Shown in pieces: positions 1 to 5,793 of a stretch of DNA of 9,039 nucleotides; positions within the stretch are counted from its first letter, which is position 1; every line of letters starts with the position of its first letter. Source of the stretch: Candidatus Phaeomarinibacter sp. GTDB taxonomy: Bacteria > Pseudomonadota > Alphaproteobacteria > CGMCC-115125. The notes under the pieces were generated by a model that was not told the origin of the DNA, did not search any database, and was given only the letters and a program-made list of their open reading frames with translations. The stretch covers positions 1-9,039 of the forward strand of contig JANQMQ010000443.1 in the NCBI GenBank assembly GCA_028279995.1, in the 5' to 3' direction. The position numbers and the translations under genes are program-made.

Positions 1-1
1 C

Positions 2-520
2 TACTACGGGCTTGTCGTGGTTGTCTTCGGCACGGCAGGCGTGGTGACCGGAGGCTGGATGGCCGACAAGCTGACGGCCATCGGTTACAAGGACGGCAAG
101 CTGCGCGTCCTGCTTTATGGTGCCGCCGCCGCCATCCCCTTCACCGTCCTCTATCCGTTTGTTGAAAGCGCGACGCTGGCAATGGTGCTGATTGCACCTT
201 CAACTTTCTTTGCCACCTTCTGCACAGGCGCTGGCCCCTCCGGCGTACAGGAGATCATGCCCAATCAGATGCGCGGTCAGGCCTCGGCCTTCATGATCTT
301 CGTGGTCACCATCATTGGCCTTGGCCTTGGACCAACGGCTATCGCGCTGGTCACTGACTTCTGGTTTGCCGATGACTCGATGCTGAATGTGTCGCTTGCC
401 ATTGTTGCCACCACCATTCTGGTGATCGCTGTTGCGGTCATCTGGTGGGGCCTTGATGCCTACAAGGCCAGCCGCGACTATCTGGACGAATGGCAAAAGC
501 AGCATGAAGGTGCTGTCTAG
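2..520 (+). CDS. MFS transporter, spinster-like, C-terminal part (5' end outside window)
   Basis: This is the last 172 residues of a major facilitator superfamily carrier of the inner membrane. The frame is open from base 2, so the gene begins before the window; an internal GTG at 17 is not a credible start. About five hydrophobic helices are visible, matching TM8-TM12 of a 12-helix protein. A GGWMADKL loop lies at the first helix boundary, like the short loop motif of MFS carriers. A later GQASA stretch preceded by MPNQMR, then a glycine-rich helix (IGLGLGP), is typical of the spinster-like MFS proteins common in Caulobacterales and sphingomonads. The substrate is unknown. The gene ends nine bases before the convergent AraC-type regulator, so any terminator must overlap that gene (see the repeat at 542-574). 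Family call is firm, subfamily call moderate. Confidence 0.85.
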   Translation, partial: YYGLVVVVFGTAGVVTGGWMADKLTAIGYKDGKLRVLLYGAAAAIPFTVLYPFVESATLAMVLIAPSTFFATFCTGAGPSGVQEIMPNQMRGQASAFMIFVVTIIGLGLGPTAIALVTDFWFADDSMLNVSLAIVATTILVIAVAVIWWGLDAYKASRDYLDEWQKQHEGAV

Positions 521-529
521 CCATCGACC

Positions 530-1594
530 TCAAGCTTTGAAGGCCTGACGCCGGTATTCACTTGGCGTCAGGCCCACCCGCGCCTTGAAGGCACGGTTGA
601 ACGGCCCGATGGAGCCAAACCCGACATCCAGCGCGATGGTGAGAATGGGCAGGCGGCGCATATCTGCATTCTTGAGGCGTTGAGCCGCATCCTCGATGCG
701 GTAACCGTTGAGAAAGTCCGAAAAGTTCCGGTACCCGAGTGTGCGGTTGATGATGTCCCGCGTGCGGTACTCCGGCAGTCCGGCGCGGTCCGCCAGTGCA
801 CCGACCGTGAGCCCTTCCTGCAGATAGAGTTTTTCCTGCTCCAGCAGTGCAACAATGCGTTCAGCATCCGGGTCGGTGTCAGCAGTAGGCAGGTCGGGCG
901 TTGCGGCAGGCTGCATGGCTGAGAACAGGCCGTTAAACTGCAGCACCGTCGTACAGAGCCAGATCGCCAGCACCCACATGGCGGCGGCCTGCAGCACCAG
1001 CAGCCAACTGATTTCGTCCGGCTCAAGCACCACGAGTTCGACCACAGCAATGATCATCAACAGGCTGCCGCCCATGGCCAGAAAGGTACGCCGGAAGCGA
1101 CGGCGTGCCTCCACCAGATCATTCTCCCGGTCCCGCCATACGCGCCATAGAAGGTGGAGAGCCAGGGACAGTTGAATGGCACCGTGTACTGCCTGCAGGG
1201 ACGTCGCGATGTCCCCCTCCCCGATATCCTTGAGGACAAGGCGTATCAGCCAGAGAACAAGGAGACTCGCCGGCATCGCCCACTCGAATGCACCGGGTGA
1301 GAAATCATCTTCAAAGAGCGCGCGCCCCAGCAGCCAAAGCAGGGCCGGATTGACAACGCAGAAGATAATGACCGGCACCGTGTACCAGGTCACATGCTCT
1401 ACGAATGGGCAGATCAGATAGGCTGCTGCACCGATGCTGGTCAGCATCCCAAAGCGCCCCAGCCAGTTGTCATACATCCGCAGACCGAGCTGAAGCGCAA
1501 TCAAAAGCAGCAAGGTCATGCCGCTGAACCGAAGGGCGGTATCCAGAACAATCAGAAAAGGCTGATCAAAGATCATGAGATCGGGACGTCTCAC
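530..1594 (-). CDS. AraC-family transcriptional regulator with seven-helix membrane N-terminus
   Basis: This is a 354-residue protein. The N-terminal two thirds carries about seven hydrophobic helices (roughly residues 21-38, 48-64, 70-90, 105-121, 132-150, 170-190 and 196-217). A proline/aspartate-rich linker (about 228-243) leads to a C-terminal AraC DNA-binding domain (about 250-354). The second helix-turn-helix is canonical, with ALDVGFGSIGPFNRAFK followed by GLTPSEYR. The protein is therefore probably a membrane-anchored sensor-regulator that binds DNA from the inner membrane; its ligand is unknown. The GTG start at 1594 gives the full frame, but only a close-set AGCAGG precedes it. ATG at 1576 (residue 7) is an alternative, with GGTGAG 13 bases upstream. 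It is divergent from the UMF1-like transporter and convergent with the left MFS gene, so either transporter is a candidate target. Domain calls are firm; targets are inference. Confidence 0.85.
   Translation of the reverse strand: MRRPDLMIFDQPFLIVLDTALRFSGMTLLLLIALQLGLRMYDNWLGRFGMLTSIGAAAYLICPFVEHVTWYTVPVIIFCVVNPALLWLLGRALFEDDFSPGAFEWAMPASLLVLWLIRLVLKDIGEGDIATSLQAVHGAIQLSLALHLLWRVWRDRENDLVEARRRFRRTFLAMGGSLLMIIAVVELVVLEPDEISWLLVLQAAAMWVLAIWLCTTVLQFNGLFSAMQPAATPDLPTADTDPDAERIVALLEQEKLYLQEGLTVGALADRAGLPEYRTRDIINRTLGYRNFSDFLNGYRIEDAAQRLKNADMRRLPILTIALDVGFGSIGPFNRAFKARVGLTPSEYRRQAFKA
542..574. repeat. Perfect 11-bp inverted repeat between convergent genes
   Basis: GGCCTGACGCC at 542-552 is exactly complementary to GGCGTCAGGCC at 564-574, with an 11-base loop. 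It lies 22 bases past the stop of the left MFS gene and inside the last codons of the AraC-type gene, where it encodes the conserved GLTPSEYRRQA segment. Neither strand has a clear T-run after the stem, so it is not a textbook intrinsic terminator. It could still end or stabilise the MFS transcript. Part of the symmetry may be a by-product of the conserved protein motif. Confidence 0.45.
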
Positions 1595-1608
1595 CTGCTG
1601 TCGGAAAT

Positions 1609-1624
1609 GGTCACACCGGTGACC
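1609..1624. promoter_or_regulatory. Candidate operator: perfect GGTCAC-4-GTGACC dyad
   Basis: A perfect 6-bp inverted repeat with spacer ACCG lies 15 bp upstream of the GTG start of the AraC-type gene, in the 212-bp divergent spacer (1595-1806). The position suits a repressor or autoregulatory site. AraC-family proteins more often bind direct repeats, so another regulator (for example TetR- or GntR-type) is equally possible. Elsewhere in the spacer I see only a loose AAGTCT direct repeat (1643-1648 and 1657-1662) and no convincing -35/-10 pair. Confidence 0.35.
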
Positions 1625-1793
1625 TTGCCATATCCGGCCCGAAAGTCTCCTGCCGGAAGTCTTGCCAATAGTTGAAAAGCCTCGCCGATTTCAAAATTGC
1701 CCAGCATTTCTGCGAAATCAGCGCGCGCCAGGCCACCACCGCGCCTATCTCGCTCCCCGCACCAAATCCATCCGTCTGCGGCCGAATTGCCAT

Positions 1794-1800
1794 GGGGAGA
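1794..1800 (+). promoter_or_regulatory. Ribosome binding site deciding the UMF1-like start
   Basis: GGGGAGA lies six bases before ATG at 1807. It overlaps the in-frame ATG at 1792, which has no purine-rich site of its own, so 1807 is the preferred start. Confidence 0.6.
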
Positions 1801-1806
1801 CAACAC

Positions 1807-3162
1807 ATGACAGCCGAACTATTCAACGAGACAAGTCCGACCCACCGGGTCAGACACGGACGCGCCGCGCGTCTTGGCTGGATCCTGTATGCGCCGGGCA
1901 ACGAGACGATCAATGTCCTGCTGCTCTACTTCATCATGGCCCCCTATCTGACCAACGTCGTGGTTGGGGATGGGGTTGCCGGGCAGACCCTGTGGGGGTG
2001 GATATCGGCGCTCGGCGCCATCATCGTTGCCATTGGCGGACAGGTGCTCGGCTCGGCGACAGATGTCATCGGTGGCCAGAAGCGTTTCATCGCAGGTCTT
2101 GTGGCCCTCGCGGGTACCGGGGCCGCCGCCCTGTGGTTTGCCGTTCCCAATGCAGAGACGACCCTTCTTGTTCTGATGTCGTTGGCAACCCTGGCCATCA
2201 TGGTGGGTACGGAACTGGCTGGCGTCCTGCACAATGCCATGCTGCCCGCCCTCGCCCCGCGTCACATGGTCGGTCGCCTGAGCGGCACATCCATTGCCAC
2301 CGGCATCGCCTGGGGTCTGACCGTGCTGGGCACCTACATCGTGCTCTTCATGGTGCCTGATATGCCGTTCCTGGGACTGGACAAAGCCCTGCATGAGCAT
2401 GATCGCATCTCAGGCCCCATTGCCGGGGCGGCGCTTGTTCTGTTCGCCATTCCCCTGATGCTGCTAACGCCGGCAACCCCGATCCGGCGTGTCTGCCTGC
2501 CGATCAGGCGGCTGACGCTGGGCGTAGTGGCAGAAACCTATCGCAGCATGCGCGCGCATCCGCGCATCTCACGTTTCATCATTGCCCGGATGATCTATCA
2601 GGACGGGATTGCAGTAGCGCTGGCGTTCGGATCGATCTATGCCGCCGGCCACTTTGGATGGGACGGTCTGGAGCTGGGCATCTTCGGCATGGTGGTGCTG
2701 GGGTCGTCCGCCATCGGGGCTTTCATCGGCGGCAAGGTAGATGATCACATCGGCGCGAAGCGGACGATTGTCAGCGCGCTCATGATCCTGCTGGCCGGCA
2801 TTCTCGGCCTTGTCAGCATCCCCGCCCCTACAGAAGCGGGAACAGGATTCCTCGCGACACCGCAGGAACAGCTCTTCATCGCCTTCGCCTGTGTGCTTGG
2901 CGTATCGATCGGCCCTGCGCAGGGATCAGGCCGCTCCCTCATGGCCCGCCTGGCACCCGCGGGGGAAGCCGGGCGATGGTTCGGCATAATGGCGTTGACT
3001 GGAAACGCTGTCGCCTTCACCGGCCCCTTGCTCGTGGCCATCGTGACGGACGCAACCGACAGCCAGCGACTGGGGCTGATGGTTTCTCCGGCCCTGATTT
3101 TCATCGGGCTGCTGGTGCTGCTTGGCGTAGAGAACGACAATCCAGTGTCACAGGCCGCGTGA
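1807..3162 (+). CDS. MFS transporter, UMF1/Atg22-like
   Basis: This is a 451-residue polytopic inner-membrane protein with about twelve hydrophobic segments. Features of the UMF1 (unknown major facilitator, Atg22-like) family are visible: an early LGWILYAPGNE helix (about residue 23), corresponding to the LGWxLYDWANS segment of relatives; a TDVIGGQKR loop between helices 2 and 3; and a second-half ARMIYQDGI segment followed by GGKVDDHIGAKRT, the counterpart of the GxLaDrxGxKr loop. The start at 1807 is chosen because GGGGAGA (1794-1800) sits six bases upstream. The frame stays open back to a TTG at 1672, but that extension has no membrane character. Relatives are implicated in export of amino acids or other small molecules, but no substrate can be assigned here. 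It is divergent from the AraC-type regulator, which may control it. An 85-bp gap follows. Confidence 0.85.
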   Translation: MTAELFNETSPTHRVRHGRAARLGWILYAPGNETINVLLLYFIMAPYLTNVVVGDGVAGQTLWGWISALGAIIVAIGGQVLGSATDVIGGQKRFIAGLVALAGTGAAALWFAVPNAETTLLVLMSLATLAIMVGTELAGVLHNAMLPALAPRHMVGRLSGTSIATGIAWGLTVLGTYIVLFMVPDMPFLGLDKALHEHDRISGPIAGAALVLFAIPLMLLTPATPIRRVCLPIRRLTLGVVAETYRSMRAHPRISRFIIARMIYQDGIAVALAFGSIYAAGHFGWDGLELGIFGMVVLGSSAIGAFIGGKVDDHIGAKRTIVSALMILLAGILGLVSIPAPTEAGTGFLATPQEQLFIAFACVLGVSIGPAQGSGRSLMARLAPAGEAGRWFGIMALTGNAVAFTGPLLVAIVTDATDSQRLGLMVSPALIFIGLLVLLGVENDNPVSQAA

Positions 3163-3199
3163 AAACTTACCTATCCCGTGCTTGTGGCTCAGAGCCGAG

Positions 3200-3220
3200 A
3201 AGGATAAATGTTCCTTTTTT
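3200..3220 (+). terminator. Weak intrinsic terminator candidate after the UMF1-like gene
   Basis: AAGGA (3200-3204) pairs with TCCTT (3212-3216) around a 7-base loop, and the T-run continues to 3220. The stem is short and AT-rich. It sits 37 bases past the transporter stop and 27 bases before the next start, where a terminator would fit, but it may be chance. Nothing else clear is seen in the 3163-3247 gap apart from the GGCTC-A-GAGCC mini-hairpin at about 3186-3196. Confidence 0.25.
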
Positions 3221-3247
3221 GTTCTTTATTGAAGGATCACCTTTTCA

Positions 3248-4090
3248 ATGACGACGCAGCATGAAACAGCCGCATCTTTCAAAGCCCTGCATGAAGCATC
3301 AACGCCGTTCATTATTCCCAATCCCTGGGATGCAGGGTCGGCAAAATACCTTGCCGCGCGCGGCTTCAAGGCGCTGGCAACCACCAGCGCAGGCCTTGTC
3401 TTTTCCAAGGCCAGAAGTGAGGGCGCATTGAGCCGGGACGAGGTGCTGGAGAACGCAAAGCTGATTGTTGAAACCAGCGGGCTGCCGGTCAACGCAGACC
3501 TGGAAGACTGCTACGCCCGAGACCTTGACGGCGTGGCTGACACCATTCGCCTGGCGGCACAGGCAGGGCTCGTCGGCGGGTCGATCGAAGACGCCAGGCA
3601 GGGCGTTGTCGACCCGCTCTATGGATTTGACGAAGCCCTGGATCGCGTGCGCGCTGCCGTTGAAGGCGCACGGTCACTGCCTTTCCATTTCATGCTGACC
3701 GCCCGGTGCGAGAACTATCTCTTCGGCAAGCCCGACCTGGCCGACACGATAAAGCGCCTACAGGCGTTCCAGGATGCTGGCGCAGATGTGCTCTATGCAC
3801 CGGGACTGACCCAGCTTGATGATGTGCGCAGCCTGGTGTCCAGCGTCGACCGACCGGTCAATGTGGTGGTTGGATTGCCGGGCACCCAGTTCACGCTGGC
3901 TGAGTTGGCGAGCGCGGGCGTTCAGCGCATCAGCATAGGCTCAGCCCTTTTTCGGGCAGCGTTTACAGCTGTGGTCGACGCTGCTGATGAAATGCTGGAC
4001 CACGGAACATTCAGCTTCGCCGGTAACGCGACATCCTTCGGTAGTCTCAATGATCTGTTTGCAGCACACGAGCCTCTGAAAACTCAGTAG
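3248..4090 (+). CDS. Isocitrate lyase/PEP mutase family protein (2-methylisocitrate lyase-like)
   Basis: This is a 280-residue cytoplasmic TIM-barrel protein of the ICL/PEPM superfamily, whose members make or break C-C or P-C bonds next to a carboxylate. Family landmarks run in order: IPNPWDAGSA (residues 23-32), ATTSAG (44-49), NADLED (82-87), GGSIEDA (110-116), LTARCENYLFG (150-160), AGADVLYAPG (177-186) and QRISIGSALFRAA (226-238). The usual first metal-ligand Asp of the DxD pair is Asn82; Asp84 and Glu114 remain. The KKCGH-type catalytic loop of true isocitrate and methylisocitrate lyases is absent, so it is unlikely to be a classical ICL or MICL. This divergent subfamily is common in proteobacteria and actinobacteria and, as far as I recall, lacks an assigned reaction; an oxaloacetate- or 2-oxo-acid-related lyase/hydrolase is possible. 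GAAGGA lies 11 bases before the ATG. It overlaps the convergent acyl-CoA dehydrogenase by 7 bp. Confidence 0.85.
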   Translation: MTTQHETAASFKALHEASTPFIIPNPWDAGSAKYLAARGFKALATTSAGLVFSKARSEGALSRDEVLENAKLIVETSGLPVNADLEDCYARDLDGVADTIRLAAQAGLVGGSIEDARQGVVDPLYGFDEALDRVRAAVEGARSLPFHFMLTARCENYLFGKPDLADTIKRLQAFQDAGADVLYAPGLTQLDDVRSLVSSVDRPVNVVVGLPGTQFTLAELASAGVQRISIGSALFRAAFTAVVDAADEMLDHGTFSFAGNATSFGSLNDLFAAHEPLKTQ

Positions 4091-5247
4091 CTCTTCGGCA
4101 ATTCAAGCACCCGTTCGGCCAGGAACGACAGGATGAGTTCCCGGCTGACGGGGGCGATGCGGGCGATCATGACTTCCCGCAGATAGCGCTCGACATGAAA
4201 CTCCTTGGCATAGCCCATGCCACCATGGGTCATGACGGAACGCTCGCACGCGGTGAAGCCGGCCTCTGCCGAAAGATACTTGGCGGCGTTGGCTTCGGCC
4301 CCGCAGGGCTTGCCAGCGTCATAGAGATGCGCCGCCTTCATGCACATGAGCCACGCTGCTTCCAGCTCCGCCCAGCTTGCGGCAAGCGGATGCTGGATTG
4401 CCTGGTTCTGGCCGATAGGCCGTCCGAAGACTTCCCGCTCCCGTGCATAGGTCGCCGCCCGCTCCAGTGACAGCTGGCCAAGGCCGACGGCCTCCGCACC
4501 GATCAGAATGCGTTCCGGATTGAGGCCGTGCAGCAGATATTCAAAGCCGCGTCCCTCTTCACCGATCAGGTCTTCCACCGGAACCTTGAGCCCGTCGATA
4601 AAGAGCGCATTGGAGTCGACAGCCTTGCGCCCCATCTTGTCGATCACGTGCACATCAACCACAGAGCGATCCATGTCCGTATAAAACAGGCTGATGCCGT
4701 CCGTCGGCTTGCGCACATCGGCCAGAGGCGTCGTGCGGGCCAGTAGCAGGATCTTGGTTGCGGACTGGGCCGTTGATGTCCACATCTTGCGGCCATTGAC
4801 GACGTAATGATCACCCTGCCGCTCGGCCCGCGTTTCAATAGCCGTCGTATTAAGCCCGGCATTGGGTTCTGTAACGCCGAAACAGCACCGCTCCTTGCCC
4901 GCGATCAACGGCGGGAGGTGCCGCTCCTTCTGCGCGTCCGTGCCGAACACAACAAGCGGCATGGGCCCGAACATGTTGATGTGGATGGCGCTGGCACCGG
5001 AGAACCCGGCGCCCGACCGCGCCACCGTGTGCATCACCAGTGCAGCCTCGGTAACACCCAGCCCGGCACCGCCGAAGGCTTCCGGCATTGCAGTGCCCAG
5101 CCACCCGCCCGACGCCATGTCGGCAACAAAAGCATCCGGAAACACGCCGTCGGTATCCCGCTCAAGCCAGTAGTCATCGCCATAGGCCGCGCACACCTTG
5201 TTCACCGCATCCACGATGGCCTGCTGATCTTCAGTCAGCTCAAACAT
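4084..5247 (-). CDS. Acyl-CoA dehydrogenase
   Basis: This 387-residue FAD flavoprotein has all three ACAD domains: N-terminal helical (about 1-118), central beta (about 119-225) and C-terminal helical (about 230-385). It would oxidise an acyl-CoA to the trans-2-enoyl-CoA and pass electrons to ETF. Visible motifs are CFGVTEPNAG (122-131), VVNGRKMWTS (149-158), EEGRGFEYLL (230-239), REVFGRPIGQNQAIQH (271-286) and MTHGGMGYAKEFHVERYLRE (339-358). The usual catalytic Glu of the IYEG motif is missing: the segment reads RIAPVSREL, with Pro366 at that site. A Glu does occur at residue 245 (NPERILIG), where isovaleryl-CoA and long-chain dehydrogenases keep their catalytic base. It is divergent from the MaoC-CitE pair across 81 bp and probably belongs to the same pathway; chain length and branching of the substrate are unknown. 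A purine-rich GTGGAAAAGTGA precedes the ATG. Confidence 0.93.
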   Translation of the reverse strand: MFELTEDQQAIVDAVNKVCAAYGDDYWLERDTDGVFPDAFVADMASGGWLGTAMPEAFGGAGLGVTEAALVMHTVARSGAGFSGASAIHINMFGPMPLVVFGTDAQKERHLPPLIAGKERCCFGVTEPNAGLNTTAIETRAERQGDHYVVNGRKMWTSTAQSATKILLLARTTPLADVRKPTDGISLFYTDMDRSVVDVHVIDKMGRKAVDSNALFIDGLKVPVEDLIGEEGRGFEYLLHGLNPERILIGAEAVGLGQLSLERAATYAREREVFGRPIGQNQAIQHPLAASWAELEAAWLMCMKAAHLYDAGKPCGAEANAAKYLSAEAGFTACERSVMTHGGMGYAKEFHVERYLREVMIARIAPVSRELILSFLAERVLELPKSY

Positions 5248-5270
5248 TCACTTTTCCACTTCGGCTCAGC

Positions 5271-5301
5271 TTGACGGGAGTTTCCGTCACGTATTTACAG
5301 T
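5271..5301 (+). promoter_or_regulatory. Candidate MerR-type promoter with 18-bp dyad, upstream of the MaoC gene
   Basis: TTGACG (5271-5276, five of six matches to TTGACA) and TACAGT (5296-5301, four of six to TATAAT) are 19 bp apart. An 18-bp dyad, TGACGG (5272-5277) mirrored by CCGTCA (5284-5289) with an additional A/T match inside, fills the -35/spacer region. A 19-bp spacer with a dyad is the layout of promoters controlled by MerR-family activators, including LiuR-type regulators of branched-chain acyl-CoA catabolism. The spacer serves two divergent genes, so the same site could also control the acyl-CoA dehydrogenase. No regulator gene is present in the window next to it. Confidence 0.45.
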
Positions 5302-5328
5302 CATGCCCCAAAGAATGTGAGGGTGGAA

Positions 5329-5793
5329 ATGGCTGGTTTGTATTTTGAAGAATTCGAGGACGGGCTGGTCATCGACCATCCGATCCGCCGCACCATTACC
5401 GAGAGCGATAATACGCTGTTTTCAGCGATGACCATGAACCCGGCCGCGCTGCACCTGGATCATCACTATGCAGAGACGCAAACCGAGTTCGGCAAGCCAC
5501 TGGTCAACTCACTCTTCACACTCGGCCTTGTCATCGGCATCTCGGTCCATGACACGACACTTGGCACGACCGTGGCCAATCTCGGCATGACGGATGTGAA
5601 CTTTCCCAAGCCGCTCTTTCATGGGGATACGGTGCGTGTGCAGACACGGGTGATCTCCAAGCGGGAGTCCAAGTCGCGGCCCACCCAGGGCATCGTCACG
5701 CTGGATCATGTGGCCTTTAACCAGCATGGCGATGAGGTAGCCCGATGCCGTCGCCAGGCCTTGATGCTGAAACGCCCCGCAGAGGACTCCTGA
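5329..5793 (+). CDS. MaoC-family enoyl-CoA hydratase (mesaconyl/itaconyl-CoA hydratase-like)
   Basis: This 154-residue protein is a single hot-dog fold and would be a cytoplasmic enoyl-CoA hydratase. Landmarks are [21 protein letters not shown] (residues 24-44, catalytic His42), a [19 protein letters not shown] helix (52-70), [20 protein letters not shown] (82-101) and [21 protein letters not shown] (117-137). At the Asp position of the usual D-x-N-P-x-H motif I align Asn37. A compact MaoC protein followed directly by a CitE-type lyase recalls the itaconyl-CoA hydratase/citramalyl-CoA lyase and mesaconyl-CoA hydratase/malyl-CoA lyase pairs, but the substrate is not proven. ATG at 5329 is preferred because GAGGG (5319-5323) stands five bases upstream; an in-frame GTG at 5317 would overlap that site. 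The stop TGA shares its last A with the ATG of the lyase, indicating translational coupling. Confidence 0.88.
   Translation: MAGLYFEEFEDGLVIDHPIRRTITESDNTLFSAMTMNPAALHLDHHYAETQTEFGKPLVNSLFTLGLVIGISVHDTTLGTTVANLGMTDVNFPKPLFHGDTVRVQTRVISKRESKSRPTQGIVTLDHVAFNQHGDEVARCRRQALMLKRPAEDS

Noticed and set aside
1643..1662. AAGTCT direct repeat, 14 bp apart, as an AraC-type binding site
   Set aside because: Six bases repeated once at a spacing that is not close to two helical turns is weak; chance is likely.
1687..1719. GATTTC and GAAATC as a spaced inverted repeat
   Set aside because: Only six bases, separated by 21, with no promoter element next to it.
1672..1806. N-terminal extension of the UMF1-like transporter from a TTG codon
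   Set aside because: The extension has no family similarity or membrane character, and a good ribosome binding site precedes ATG 1807.
1662..2360. A 232-codon open frame overlapping the UMF1-like gene in another frame
   Set aside because: Its product is rich in Arg, His and Gly without domain or membrane pattern, as expected of a shadow frame in GC-rich DNA, and the overlapping transporter is clearly real.
4807..5274. A 155-codon open frame opposite the acyl-CoA dehydrogenase
   Set aside because: It is antisense to a well-conserved enzyme and its product has shadow-frame composition (Arg/Pro/His-rich).
5745..5792. Upstream in-frame start for the CitE-like lyase
   Set aside because: The extra 16 residues lie within the MaoC gene and are not part of the family; ATG 5793 has AGAGGA at ideal spacing and family proteins begin near MRSLLFVP.
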